A DNA stretch of 64,000 bases, from the NCBI RefSeq assembly GCF_000756375.1, contig NZ_JNFD01000009.1:62001-126000 (forward strand). The letters run 5' to 3'. A program made the translations under genes and the position numbers. The stretch is from Sphingopyxis sp. LC81. Its GTDB lineage: Bacteria > Pseudomonadota > Alphaproteobacteria > Sphingomonadales > Sphingomonadaceae. Of the stretch, positions 1-8,997 are shown in pieces. Numbering within the stretch: the stretch's first letter is position 1; the number at the start of each line of letters is the position of its first letter. Below the pieces are notes generated by a model. It was not told where the DNA came from, ran no database searches, and was given only the letters and a program-made list of their open reading frames with translations.

Positions 1-796
1 GACCCCGCAGACGCAAAGCCCGGCCTATCGGCTGGCCTTCCAGGACACCGAGTTCCTGCTGCGCGAAGACCTGCGCCCCGTGCGCTTCCAGCTCGAATTG
101 CTCAAACCCGAACTGATGCTCGACGAGGCGAAGATCGAGTCGATGCTCGTCGTCTATGGCTCGGCGCGCATCCCGTCGCCCGAAAGTGCGCAGGCGGTGC
201 TCGACGCGGCGCGTACGCCCGAGGAGCAGCGGATCGCCGAGCGGCTCGCGGCCAAGGCCAAATATTATGAGGAGGCGCGGGGGCTCGCCCGGATCGCGAG
301 CCAGGTGCCGCCCGACGAGAATGGCTGCCGCAACTTCGTCGTCTGTTCGGGCGGCGGGCCGTCGATCATGGAGGCCGCGAATCGCGGCGCCGACGACGTG
401 GGCAAGGAATCGGTCGGGCTCAACATCGTGCTGCCGCACGAGCAGGCGCCGAACCGCTATGTCACCCCCGACCTCAGCTTCCAGTTCCACTATTTCGCGC
501 TGCGCAAGATGCACTTCCTGCTCCGCGCGCGCGCCGTATGTGTGTTCCCGGGCGGGTTCGGGACGTTCGACGAGACGTTCGAGCTGCTCACGCTGATCCA
601 GACCGGCAAGATCAAGCCGATCCCGATCGTGCTGTTCAGCGAGGAATTCTGGACGCGCGTCGTCAATTTCGACGCGCTGGTCGAGGAGGGCGTGATCAGC
701 CAGCGCGACCTGTCGCTGTTCCACTTCGTCGAAACCGCCGAAGAGGCGTGGAAGATCATCCAGGATTTCTACGGCAACGTGCAGGATCCGAATTAG
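1..796 (+). CDS. LOG-family (TIGR00730-like) Rossmann-fold nucleotide hydrolase, 5' truncated
   Basis: The frame is open from base 2 with no stop, so the true start lies left of the window; a GTG at 80 is only an internal candidate. Residues GGGPSIMEAANRGA and PGGFGTFDE are the two signatures of the LOG/lysine-decarboxylase-like family (PGGxGTxxE carries the catalytic Arg/Glu environment). Family members cleave the ribose-phosphate bond of nucleoside monophosphates; some make free cytokinins. The length and the N-terminal extension before the Rossmann core fit the longer bacterial form of about 290 residues, whose substrate is generally unassigned. It is followed by a stem-loop at 803-823. 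Family assignment is firm; substrate is unknown. Confidence 0.88.
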   Translation, partial: TPQTQSPAYRLAFQDTEFLLREDLRPVRFQLELLKPELMLDEAKIESMLVVYGSARIPSPESAQAVLDAARTPEEQRIAERLAAKAKYYEEARGLARIASQVPPDENGCRNFVVCSGGGPSIMEAANRGADDVGKESVGLNIVLPHEQAPNRYVTPDLSFQFHYFALRKMHFLLRARAVCVFPGGFGTFDETFELLTLIQTGKIKPIPIVLFSEEFWTRVVNFDALVEEGVISQRDLSLFHFVETAEEAWKIIQDFYGNVQDPN

Positions 797-802
797 GCTG
801 TT

Positions 803-823
803 CCTCCCCCTTTATGGGGGAGG
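803..823 (+). terminator. Stem-loop after the LOG gene
   Basis: CCTCCCCC (803-810) pairs perfectly with GGGGGAGG (816-823) around the loop TTTAT, seven bases after the stop codon. There is no T-run after the stem, so it is either an imperfect terminator or part of the repeat-like element that continues to 976. Confidence 0.45.
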
Positions 824-928
824 CAGCGAGACTTACGAACTTGTTTGTTGGTCGTAGCGGTGGGGGTGCGCCCTCGGCCTGAAACGACGGCGCAAAGACG
901 CGCCATCACCCTCATCCAACTTCGCCTA

Positions 929-976
929 GCCGCTTTGCGGCAAGGCTGCGTATCCTTCTCCCATCAAGGGAGAAGG
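929..976. repeat. REP-like intergenic palindrome cluster
   Basis: GCCG/CGGC arms around CTTTG (929-941) are followed by CCTTCTCCC (954-962) and GGGAGAAGG (968-976) around ATCAA. The wording (ctcatcc... ccttctccc... gggagaagg) resembles the repeated intergenic palindromes seen in sphingomonads and xanthomonads. Only one copy is present here, so its repeat status rests on recall, not on this window. Confidence 0.4.
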
Positions 977-980
977 GGGC

Positions 981-1415
981 TTATTTCGACTGTTCTTCGA
1001 GGTACAGGATCAGCGCCTTGCGGTCCGCGGCGTCGATCACGCCGGCGAACGCCATGCGCGTGCCCGGAACATCCTTCATCGGGGCCGTGAGATAGGCGTC
1101 GAGCGCGGCTTCGTCCCAGACGCCGCCCTTCGCCTTCATCGCGCCCGAATAGGAAAAATCGGGCTTCGACGCGACCGCGGCGCCGACGACGCCGTGCAGG
1201 TTGGGGCCGATGCCGTTGTTGCCGCCCTTGTCGACCGTATGGCAGGCGACGCAGCGCCGGAAGACCTGCTCGCCCATCGCGGCGGTCGGGGCGACCGCGG
1301 GTGCCGGCGCTTCGACACCGGGCTCGCCCGTCGCCGGCGCTTCGGCCGGCGTCTCGCTCTTGCCGCAACCGGCGAGCGCCAGCGCGCCCGCCAGCAGGAC
1401 GGGCGCGAGCCGCAT
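981..1415 (-). CDS. Lipoprotein class I cytochrome c
   Basis: The 144-residue protein starts with a lipoprotein signal (hydrophobic stretch ending LAGC, Cys16), then a Pro/Ala/Glu linker, then a cytochrome c domain with the haem site CVACH near residue 57 and a C-terminal Met ligand candidate in PGTRMAF. It should be tethered to a membrane facing the periplasm and carry electrons to or from respiratory complexes. Its ATG overlaps the stop of the upstream cytochrome gene by one base (TAATG), so the two are probably translationally coupled. The two domains are close paralogues. Family call firm; redox partner unknown. Confidence 0.9.
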   Translation of the reverse strand: MRLAPVLLAGALALAGCGKSETPAEAPATGEPGVEAPAPAVAPTAAMGEQVFRRCVACHTVDKGGNNGIGPNLHGVVGAAVASKPDFSYSGAMKAKGGVWDEAALDAYLTAPMKDVPGTRMAFAGVIDAADRKALILYLEEQSK

Positions 1416-2074
1416 TATTTCTTGGCTTCGGCCGGCGCGGGCGCGGCCGCGGCGTCAGCGGCCGGAGCGGCGGCGGCGCCTTCGGCTGCCGGGGCAGCGG
1501 CAGCGGCAGCGGTCTCGGCCGGCGCGGCGCCTTCCGCGGCTGCGGGTGCTGCTTCGGCAGCGGGCAGCGGCAGGTTCGAACCCTGGCTGTTCATATAGAC
1601 GATCAGGTTCGCGCGATCTTCGGCGCTGCCGAGGCCGGCGAACGACATCTTCGTGCCGGGGGCATATTTACGCGGGCTGGTCAGCCATGCGTTCATGCCC
1701 TCGAAATCCCAATTGCCCGCAACGCCCTTCAGTGCCGCCGAATAGGCGAAGCCCGGGACATGGCCGTGCGCCTTGCCGAGCGCACCGAAGAGATTCGGGC
1801 CGATGCCGTTGGCGCCGCCCGAGTTGATCGTGTGGCATGCGGCGCATTTCGCGAACACCGCTTCGCCCTTCGCCGGATCGGCGGCGGCGAGCAGGGTGGC
1901 GAGCGGCACGGCCGATTCGCCGCCACCGGCGCCGGCTTCGGCGTCTTCGATCGGATAACCGGGCTTTTCGGGATTGTGGCTGGCGAACAACATGCTCGAC
2001 CCGATCGTCAGGCCCAGCGCGCAAATGCCGGCAAACAGCACCCAGCCGGCAATAGTATTGTTGCGATTGTCCAT
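1415..2074 (-). CDS. Membrane-anchored cytochrome c (CycM-like) with Ala/Pro-rich tail
   Basis: ATG at 2074 is chosen because it gives the usual cytosolic stub plus one transmembrane helix (about residues 9-31), as in the membrane-bound cytochrome c-552/CycM family; the longer open frame upstream has no such logic. The haem motif CAACH is at about residue 80 and the Met ligand is in PGTKMSF. CycM-type proteins shuttle electrons from the bc1 complex to cytochrome oxidase. The last 50 or so residues are almost only Ala, Pro and Glu ending in Lys-Lys, an unusual low-complexity tail not needed for the haem fold. Operon with the downstream lipoprotein cytochrome. Confidence 0.9.
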   Translation of the reverse strand: MDNRNNTIAGWVLFAGICALGLTIGSSMLFASHNPEKPGYPIEDAEAGAGGGESAVPLATLLAAADPAKGEAVFAKCAACHTINSGGANGIGPNLFGALGKAHGHVPGFAYSAALKGVAGNWDFEGMNAWLTSPRKYAPGTKMSFAGLGSAEDRANLIVYMNSQGSNLPLPAAEAAPAAAEGAAPAETAAAAAAPAAEGAAAAPAADAAAAPAPAEAKK

Positions 2075-2259
2075 GCGTAGCAGCCCCGTTAGCTGACGCC
2101 CGCTTGCCGGGCGCATATTTGATTTGGACGCTCCCTTACTGGTGCGGCGACGGCGGCGCAAGGGGATGAAATCGGCCGACGACGCGAAGGATGCGAGCGC
2201 CGGTTGCACGGGTGCGGCCGGGCGGCTATGCGCCGCGGCTCCAGCTTGGGAAGGCAATC

Positions 2260-3153
2260 ATGGGCAGTTATTCGGCTTCGGCACAGCATTTGGTCGACGA
2301 AATGCGTGCAGCGGCGCTCGCCGAGCCCGCGCGTGGGCTGGCGTTTCAGGGCGCGCCGGGCGCGAATAGCGATCTTGCGGCGCGCGAATATGACCCGAAC
2401 TCGCTGCCGATGCCCTGCTACGCGTTTCAGGACGCGATCGACGCGGTGCGCGACGGCCGCGTCGACCGCGCGATCATCCCGATCGAAAACAGCCTGCACG
2501 GCCGCGTCGCCGACATCCATTTCCTGCTCCCCGAATCCGGCCTGTCGATCGTCGGCGAGCATTTTCTGCCGATCCGTTATGGCCTGATGAGCCGCGACCT
2601 GGGTCCGGTGACGCGCGCGATGAGCCATGAGCAGGCGCTTGGCCAGTGCCGCCACTGGCTGCGCGCGAACAATATCGCGCCGGTCGCGCATAGCGACACC
2701 GCAGGCGCCGCGGCATGGGTCGCCGACAGCGACGAGGTCGGGCTTGCCGCGCTCGCGCCGCCGCACGCCGCCGAACTTTACGGGCTGACGCTCCACGGTA
2801 CGGGGATGGAGGACGCCGATCACAACACGACACGCTTCGTCATCCTTGCGCGCGAACCGCTGGCCGACGTGGCGGCGATCACCGGCCCGGTGATGACGAC
2901 CTTCATGTTCGAGGTGAAGAATATCCCCGCCGCGCTCTACAAGGCGCTCGGCGGCTTTGCGACCAATGGCGTCAACATGACCAAGCTCGAAAGCTATCAG
3001 ACCGGCGACAGCTTCGCGGCGACGCAATTTTATTGCGATATCGTCGGCGCGCCGGGTGATGAGCGGATCGATCGCGCGCTCGAGGAACTCGATTTCCAGA
3101 CCAAGTCGTTGCGGTTGCTCGGCACCTATCCGCAGGCGCGGGCGCGCCGCTAA
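2260..3153 (+). CDS. pheA: Prephenate dehydratase
   Basis: Converts prephenate to phenylpyruvate, the committing step to phenylalanine. The 297-residue protein has the catalytic dehydratase domain (LAFQGAPGANSDLAA to HNTTRFVIL, with the conserved TRF) followed by an ACT domain (about 200-285) for phenylalanine feedback control. The ACT signature is KLESYQTG rather than the enteric ESRP, typical for alphaproteobacterial monofunctional PheA. No chorismate mutase domain is present. ATG at 2260 is preferred over upstream in-frame starts because the conserved protein begins here and AAGG lies just before it. It is divergent from the cytochrome pair. Confidence 0.93.
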   Translation: MGSYSASAQHLVDEMRAAALAEPARGLAFQGAPGANSDLAAREYDPNSLPMPCYAFQDAIDAVRDGRVDRAIIPIENSLHGRVADIHFLLPESGLSIVGEHFLPIRYGLMSRDLGPVTRAMSHEQALGQCRHWLRANNIAPVAHSDTAGAAAWVADSDEVGLAALAPPHAAELYGLTLHGTGMEDADHNTTRFVILAREPLADVAAITGPVMTTFMFEVKNIPAALYKALGGFATNGVNMTKLESYQTGDSFAATQFYCDIVGAPGDERIDRALEELDFQTKSLRLLGTYPQARARR

Positions 3154-3162
3154 ACCTTGCCG

Positions 3163-3837
3163 CTAGCCGCCGCGGCGGCGCAGCATCCGTGCCGTGGCCG
3201 ACGTCTGGACGATGAACAGCGTCACGAGGATGCTCGAGACGACTAGTGCGAACAGGTCGAAGGCCGAGAAATTGGTGCCGTGGATGTCGCCGCCGCCGAT
3301 GATCGGCATCGAAATCGTCATCGCCATCAGCATCAGCCGCAATTCGGTCGGGCCGCCCGCCATATAGGACAAGCGGAATTCGCCGAGGATCTTGGCGGCG
3401 ATGAAGGTGTGGATCGACAGCAGGAAATAGCCGATCACCGCCATCAGCGCGACGTCGAGCCGCATATAGGGGCTCATCCCGATCGCGCTGATCATCAGCA
3501 AGGTCGCGAGCGCATCGACACTATGGTCGACGAAATAGCCATAGTTCGGCCGCTCAATACCGCGCCAGCGCGCGAGGCTGCCGTCGAGCGAGTCGCCGAA
3601 CCAGTTGACGATATAGCCGGCGAGCGACAGCCCGAGCCATTCGCTGTCGAACCAGCTGAGCACATAACCCGCCGCGACCAGCACCGCGCCGGCAAAGCCG
3701 AGCGTGGTGAGCTGGTCGGGGGTGACCCAGCCCGGAAGGCGCGCGCATAACCAGTTGAGAAGACGGCGTTCGCTGCGCGCGAGGATATTCTGCTGGATGC
3801 GGACCGGCGCCTTGGCGACGGGTTCGAACTTGCTCAT
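3163..3837 (-). CDS. CDP-alcohol phosphatidyltransferase family membrane protein
   Basis: Residues around 80-105 carry the family motif: D-x2-D-G-x2-A-R, a 9-residue gap, then G-x3-D-x3-D (DSLDGSLAR ... GYFVDHSVD), which binds the metal and CDP. Five to six hydrophobic helices place it in the inner membrane. These enzymes move a phosphatidyl or similar group from a CDP-alcohol to an acceptor alcohol. ATG at 3837 is chosen over an upstream in-frame start because MSKFEPV opens the conserved part. It converges on pheA with 9 bases between stops. The acceptor substrate cannot be read from sequence. Confidence 0.85.
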   Translation of the reverse strand: MSKFEPVAKAPVRIQQNILARSERRLLNWLCARLPGWVTPDQLTTLGFAGAVLVAAGYVLSWFDSEWLGLSLAGYIVNWFGDSLDGSLARWRGIERPNYGYFVDHSVDALATLLMISAIGMSPYMRLDVALMAVIGYFLLSIHTFIAAKILGEFRLSYMAGGPTELRLMLMAMTISMPIIGGGDIHGTNFSAFDLFALVVSSILVTLFIVQTSATARMLRRRGG

Positions 3838-3956
3838 GGGAACCCTTTGTTGCCGGCTGTCACAAAAGTGCCGGCCGGATGTCATCGCGGCGTCATAGAG
3901 GCAAAGTCGGGTTTGCGAAAGGGCGGGGCGGTCAGTGCGCCGCGTGCGTGCGACGA

Positions 3957-4475
3957 TCAGTCCTGCCAGGGGCCGATTTCACCGACATCGCCGACGGCGC
4001 GATAGCGTACCGCGTCGTCGATCCACGCAACCTCCCACATCGGCGCTGGGCGTGCCCATTCGCCGATCACGAACAGCGGCAGCTTGTTTGCGGCGACGAA
4101 GGCAAGGTCATCGGGGGTCGGGCCGGGGATGGTCGTTTCGTACCGCTGGTGAATGCGGATGACCGCCAGCGTCGTCGCGGGCGGCGCCGGAAGCGACTGG
4201 CGCACGGGAAAGCCCATGCTCGCGGTGACGGCGGGATAGCCTTTGTCGTCGCGCGCGATCAAGAGCACCTTGTCGGCGTTCGCATAGGGTCCGCCGACCG
4301 CACGGCCGACGACCTTGCGCCCCGCAATCGCGGCAAATTCGCGCAGGTCGGTGTCGGCGACGGGCGATGGGCGCTTGGGCGTCGAAGCGGTGGCGGCTTC
4401 GGGAGGCACGGGGGCGGGATCGGCGGCGAGCGCCGCGACGAACAGCAGCGCGGCGATCAATGCGCTTCGCCCCAA
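3957..4475 (-). CDS. Small exported protein, possible degenerate JAB/DUF4329-like fold
   Basis: A 172-residue protein with a Sec signal peptide (MGRSALIAALLFVAALAA) and a globular C-terminal part. The segment RIHQRYETTIPGPTPDDLAFV followed by LPLFVIG looks like the metal-site strand and following S-x2-D helix of JAB/DUF4329 domains, but the second His is Arg, so a metal-dependent function would be lost; this likeness is weak. Its start lies 19 bases inside the end of polA, so it is co-transcribed with, and probably translationally coupled to, polA. The product's role is unknown. Confidence 0.6.
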   Translation of the reverse strand: MGRSALIAALLFVAALAADPAPVPPEAATASTPKRPSPVADTDLREFAAIAGRKVVGRAVGGPYANADKVLLIARDDKGYPAVTASMGFPVRQSLPAPPATTLAVIRIHQRYETTIPGPTPDDLAFVAANKLPLFVIGEWARPAPMWEVAWIDDAVRYRAVGDVGEIGPWQD

Positions 4476-7267
4476 CTCTTGCCGATGCCGACCTCGACTT
4501 CGAGCGGGACCGAGAGTTGGAGCGCCGGTTCGGCGGCGCCCGACATCACTGCGCGGATGACCGCGCCCGCGGCTTCGGCCTTGTCCTCGGGCGCCTCGAA
4601 CACGAGTTCGTCGTGGACCTGGAGCAGCATACGGACGTCGGACAGCCCCGCATCCTCAAGCGCTTTCGGCATCCGCGCCATCGCGCGCTTGATCAGGTCG
4701 GCGCTGGTGCCCTGGATCGGGGCGTTGATCGCGGCGCGTTCGCTGCCAGCGCGCTCATTCTGGTTCGCCGCCTTGATGCGCGGGAACCAGGTTTTCCGCC
4801 CGAACAGCGTCTCGGTATAGCCCTTGGCGCGGGCGTTCTCGAGCGTATCGGTGATATAGTCCGAAATGCCGGGGAAGCGTTCGAAATAGCGCGCAATCAG
4901 CGCCTGCGCCTCGTCGGGCGTGACTTCGAGGCGGCCGGCGAGGCCCCAGCGCGAAATGCCGTAAAGGATCGAGAAATTGACCGTCTTGGCCTTGCCGCGC
5001 GTGTCGCGGTTGACCTCGCCGAACAATTCGATCGCGGTCGCGCTGTGGATGTCGTCGCCGCGCGCGAAGGCTTCCTTGAGTTCGGGGACGTCGGCCATAT
5101 GCGCGGCAAGCCTGAGCTCGATCTGGCTATAGTCGGCCGCGATCAGCACATGGCCGGGTGCGGCGATAAAGGCGTCGCGAATCTGACGGCCGGTCTCGGT
5201 GCGGATCGGGATATTCTGCAGGTTCGGATCGGTCGACGACAGCCGCCCGGTCTGCGCCCCGACGAGGCTATAGCTGGTGTGGACGCGCCCGGTCGTCGCG
5301 TTGATCTGCTGCTGCAGCGCGTCGGTATAGGTCGACTTCAGCTTCGCGAGCTGCCGCCATTCCAATATCTTGCGCGCGATCGGTACGCCGTCGCGTTCGA
5401 GCCGTTCCAGCTCGCTCTGGTCGGTCGACCAGTCGCCCGACTTGCCCTTGCGCCCGCCCTTGAGGCCGAGCTTGTCGAACAATATTTCGCCAAGCTGCTT
5501 CGGGCTGCCGATCGCGAAGGGTTGGCCGGCAAGCCCATGGATCTCGCCCTCGATGCGTAGCATCTCGTTGGCGAACTCGCCCGACAGGCGCGCGAGATAT
5601 TCGCGGTCGACCATGATCCCGGCGCGTTCCATGCCCTCGACGACCGCGGCGAGCGGGCGGTCGACCATTTCGTAAACGCGCGTCCCGCCCTCGATGGGAA
5701 GACGGAGCTTGAGCATCTTCCAGAGCCGCAGCGCGACATCGGCGTCTTCGGCGGCATATTGCGTCGCGCGGTCGAGCGGCACTTCGGCAAAGCTGATCTG
5801 CGATTTGCCCGTCCCGCACATTTCCTTGAAGGTCAGGCAAATGTGATCGAGGTGGAGCTTCGCCAGTTCGTCGAGCCCGTGCTGATGCTTGCCCGCGTCG
5901 AGCGCGAAGCTCATCACCAGCGTGTCGTCGTACGGCGCGACGGTGACGCCATGCTGCGCGAGCACGCCGATATCATATTTGAGATTGTGCCCGACCTTCA
6001 GCACCGCATCGTCGGCGAACAGCGCGTGCAGGCGCCCGATCGCGACGTCCATCGCGATTTGCTCGGGTTTTTCGGCGAACATGTCGGTGCCGCCATGACC
6101 AAGCGGGATGTAACAGGCGCGGCCCGGCGCGGTCGCCATGCTGACGCCGACAAGGCGGCCGGTGACGCTGTCGAGGCTCGCGGTTTCAGTGTCGATCCCG
6201 ACGACATGCGCGGCGCGCGCTTCGGCGATCCAGCGATCGAGCGCCTCGACCGTCGTCACGCATTCATAGGCCGACCGGTCGATAGGCGGCATCGCGGGCA
6301 ACGTCGGCGTCGACGGCCCGGCGGGCGCGGCAACCGGCGCGGCGTTCGCGCGCGGGAAGGTCGGCGGGCCGCCCGGCGTCGCGCCGAGGTCGAGTTTCGC
6401 CGACAGCGAGCGGAAGCCATGCTCGTCGAGAAAGGTCTTGAGCGGCAGCGGCGGGATCGCGCCGAGCTTGAGCGTGTCGAGCGCGTCGGGCAGCGCGACG
6501 TCGCGCTTCAGGTCGACGAGGATGCGCGACAGTTCGGCCATGCCGCGATGCTCGATCAGATTGTCGCGCAGCTTCGACGCCTTCATGCCCTCGGCGCCGT
6601 CGAGCGCGGCGGTCAGATTGCCATATTCCTGGATCAGCTTGGTCGCGGTCTTCGGCCCGACCCCGCGCACGCCGGGAACATTGTCGACGCTGTCGCCCAT
6701 CAGCGCGAGCACGTCGCCGACGAGATCGGGCGTGACGCCGAACTTCTCGTTCACCGCTTCCAGCCCGAGCCGGACATTCTTCATCGTGTCGAGCATGTCG
6801 ACCTGCGGGCCTTCGACGGGCTCGCGGATCAGTTGCATCAGATCCTTGTCGGACGAGACGATCGTGACATCCCAGCCTTCGCGCACCGCCGCTTCGGCGT
6901 AGCTTGCGATCAGGTCGTCGGCCTCGAAGCCCTGCATCTCGATGCACGGCAGCGAAAAGGCGCGCGTCGCATCGCGGATCAGCGGAAATTGCGGGCGCAG
7001 ATCCTCGGGCGGCTCGGGCCGGTTCGCCTTATACTGGTCGTAAATCTCGTTGCGGAACGACTGGCTCGAATGATCGAGGATCACCGCAAGGTGCGTCGGC
7101 CCGTCGGCGTCGTGCAGATCCTTCGCGAGCTTCCACAGCATCGTCGTGTAGCCATAGACCGCACCCACGGGCACCCCCTTGGGGTTCGTCAGCGGCGGCA
7201 GGCGGTGATAGGCGCGGAAGATGTAGCTGGAGCCATCGACCAGATAGAGATGATTCTTCTCGGACAT
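4457..7267 (-). CDS. polA: DNA polymerase I
   Basis: Fills gaps and removes RNA primers in lagging-strand synthesis and repair. All three domains are present in 936 residues: 5'-3' exonuclease (about 5-290), 3'-5' exonuclease (about 335-530, with intact DTETASLD, NLKYD and YAAEDAD motifs, so proofreading should work), and family A polymerase with DYSQIELR (Asp712) and QVHDELVFE (His885-Asp886). MSEKNHLYLVDGSSYIFRAYH is the normal N-terminus. The gene following on the same strand overlaps its end. Confidence 0.98.
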   Translation of the reverse strand: MSEKNHLYLVDGSSYIFRAYHRLPPLTNPKGVPVGAVYGYTTMLWKLAKDLHDADGPTHLAVILDHSSQSFRNEIYDQYKANRPEPPEDLRPQFPLIRDATRAFSLPCIEMQGFEADDLIASYAEAAVREGWDVTIVSSDKDLMQLIREPVEGPQVDMLDTMKNVRLGLEAVNEKFGVTPDLVGDVLALMGDSVDNVPGVRGVGPKTATKLIQEYGNLTAALDGAEGMKASKLRDNLIEHRGMAELSRILVDLKRDVALPDALDTLKLGAIPPLPLKTFLDEHGFRSLSAKLDLGATPGGPPTFPRANAAPVAAPAGPSTPTLPAMPPIDRSAYECVTTVEALDRWIAEARAAHVVGIDTETASLDSVTGRLVGVSMATAPGRACYIPLGHGGTDMFAEKPEQIAMDVAIGRLHALFADDAVLKVGHNLKYDIGVLAQHGVTVAPYDDTLVMSFALDAGKHQHGLDELAKLHLDHICLTFKEMCGTGKSQISFAEVPLDRATQYAAEDADVALRLWKMLKLRLPIEGGTRVYEMVDRPLAAVVEGMERAGIMVDREYLARLSGEFANEMLRIEGEIHGLAGQPFAIGSPKQLGEILFDKLGLKGGRKGKSGDWSTDQSELERLERDGVPIARKILEWRQLAKLKSTYTDALQQQINATTGRVHTSYSLVGAQTGRLSSTDPNLQNIPIRTETGRQIRDAFIAAPGHVLIAADYSQIELRLAAHMADVPELKEAFARGDDIHSATAIELFGEVNRDTRGKAKTVNFSILYGISRWGLAGRLEVTPDEAQALIARYFERFPGISDYITDTLENARAKGYTETLFGRKTWFPRIKAANQNERAGSERAAINAPIQGTSADLIKRAMARMPKALEDAGLSDVRMLLQVHDELVFEAPEDKAEAAGAVIRAVMSGAAEPALQLSVPLEVEVGIGKSWGEAH

Positions 7268-7342
7268 GGCGCGGATGTAGCAGGGGAGGTGCGGGCGGCC
7301 TAGGGCCGCTCGTCGATTGCGGCGATACGCCGGGAAGCGGGC

Positions 7343-8209
7343 CTATTCGGCGGGAACTTCGACCCTGCAGTTGATATAATCGGCGAGCGCGACGCTCCCG
7401 CGCCACGCATCTTCGGGCATGTCGAAGCCCTCGTCGAGGCTCGCGGCGGTCATCCGCGCATAGGAGACGGCGGCAGCGTCCGAAAAACCGAATTCCCGAA
7501 ATGCCTCCTCCCAACGTTCGCGCGGAACGACGTCGAGCTCTACCGGCCGTCCCAAGGCCGCCGCGAAGGCCGTTGCAACCTCGGAAGACGTATAGCGGCG
7601 CGGGCCTTCGGCATATCGGATGCCGACGTCGTCGAGCGGAGACACGAGGCGTGCGGCCGCCAGTTCGCCAAGGTCCTGGGGCGCCACCATCGGGATTGCG
7701 AGATCGGCCGGGAACATCGTCGGCAATTTTCCTGTGTCGCGTGCCGATGCCAGAAAGCCGTCCCAATTGCTCATATAATAGCCCGCGCGGTTGATCGCTG
7801 CGGGGATCGGCTGTCGGTGCAGACCCTCCTCCAGTTCCCAGAGGACGTTGAGATCGCCGATGTACCGGCCGGGTTGAGCGCCGCCAGTCGATTCCGCAAC
7901 GATCTTTTCGAGCCCCGATCCGTCGAGCGCAGCAAGGATATTGGCGACGGTATGCCGTTCGACCCTGTCGGTATTCGTCGTGGTATCGGCTGGCGGGTTG
8001 AGCAGGAAGGCGCGCCGCCCGCGGCGAAGCGCCGCCCGCAACGATGCGACATCTTCGACATCGGCTTCGGCGATGTTCGCGCCGCTGGCTTCCCATTCGG
8101 GGGCATGGTCGGCATTGCGCGTGACTATGGTGACCTGTTCACCGCGCGCAAGCAGCGCTTTTGCAGTCGCCGAGCCGACATGGCCCGTTCCGCCCATAAT
8201 CACATACAT
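7343..8209 (-). CDS. NmrA-type NAD(P)-binding protein (atypical short-chain dehydrogenase)
   Basis: MYVIMGGTGHVGSATAKALL is a textbook NmrA/SDR-a5 Rossmann start with GGTGHVG. The 288-residue protein lacks the Tyr-x3-Lys catalytic pair of classical dehydrogenases and instead resembles NmrA/QOR2-like proteins that bind NAD(P) and act as redox sensors or quinone reductases. ATG at 8209 is chosen because the glycine-rich loop follows directly; longer upstream reading is not supported. It stands alone between polA and the VTT gene. Precise activity unknown. Confidence 0.8.
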   Translation of the reverse strand: MYVIMGGTGHVGSATAKALLARGEQVTIVTRNADHAPEWEASGANIAEADVEDVASLRAALRRGRRAFLLNPPADTTTNTDRVERHTVANILAALDGSGLEKIVAESTGGAQPGRYIGDLNVLWELEEGLHRQPIPAAINRAGYYMSNWDGFLASARDTGKLPTMFPADLAIPMVAPQDLGELAAARLVSPLDDVGIRYAEGPRRYTSSEVATAFAAALGRPVELDVVPRERWEEAFREFGFSDAAAVSYARMTAASLDEGFDMPEDAWRGSVALADYINCRVEVPAE

Positions 8210-8324
8210 GGCTCGTCTCCTGCCGGTCTGTCGGAATGACAATGAATCTGCGCCGCATGAGTTGCGGACCATGTCGGGTCTCGCCGCCTGAATCGGGCGG
8301 CCCGCCTGTTTTTTGATCATAAAG

Positions 8325-8981
8325 TCAGGCGCGCGTGCGCCACCGCTCGACGCCCTGCCAGCCGAGCCATGCCGCAAGCGGCAGCCCGACCGCGCCGAGC
8401 ATCAGCAGCTCGGACGAAGCCTGCTCGACCGCGGCCGCGCCGATCGCGGCGAACAGCGTCGCGACGCCGAGGTTGGCGAGTGCCATGACGAGCGCGAACC
8501 GTCCGAACGCCATTGCCGCGATGCCGCCGGCCATCGCCGTCACTTCGCAAAGGAACGGGACGGGGCGCGAGAGGATCAGCGCGATCGGACCGATGCGTTC
8601 GGCGAGTTGGTGCGCGCGGTCCAGATCGTCGGCGCCGAGGAATCGCTTGGCGAGCGGCCGTGCGGCCCAACGTCCGATCGCATAACCCGCAAGGCTTCCG
8701 CCCATCAGCCCGAGCCAGATGACGAATGTGCCGACCGCGAATCCGAAAGCCGCCCCCGCCAGCGTATTGGTCACGCCGTTGGGCACCGGCAGGAAGACGT
8801 CGAGCGTCAACGCGCCAACGATCAGCGCCGCCGCGGCGAAGGGCCGTTCGTCGGCCGCAGCGAGGACGCGGTCGCTCACCGCCATAAATTCCTCGCGGAA
8901 GATCAGCGGCACGCCGACGATGAGCAACAGCAATGTGGCGATGATCAGCCAGCGGATCAGCGGGGAAGGGCGCTCGGCCAT
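8325..8981 (-). CDS. VTT/DedA-superfamily membrane protein (TVP38/TMEM64-like)
   Basis: A 218-residue polytopic membrane protein. After a first helix (about 10-28) comes the VTT domain with LPVPNGVTNTLAGAAFG and a later GPIALILSRPVPFLCEVTAM segment, matching the re-entrant helix and conserved Arg/Pro features of the DedA/TVP38 group, thought to move lipids across membranes. ATG at 8981 gives the expected short cytosolic start. It lies 16 bases after purT on the same strand, so they probably share a transcript, with no evident functional link. Confidence 0.78.
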   Translation of the reverse strand: MAERPSPLIRWLIIATLLLLIVGVPLIFREEFMAVSDRVLAAADERPFAAAALIVGALTLDVFLPVPNGVTNTLAGAAFGFAVGTFVIWLGLMGGSLAGYAIGRWAARPLAKRFLGADDLDRAHQLAERIGPIALILSRPVPFLCEVTAMAGGIAAMAFGRFALVMALANLGVATLFAAIGAAAVEQASSELLMLGAVGLPLAAWLGWQGVERWRTRA

Positions 8982-8997
8982 GCCCCTGCTTAGCGCG

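Noticed and set aside
4457-7267. Loss of proofreading in DNA polymerase I
   Set aside because: The three exonuclease motifs (DxE, NxxxD, YxxxD) are present, so the domain looks active.
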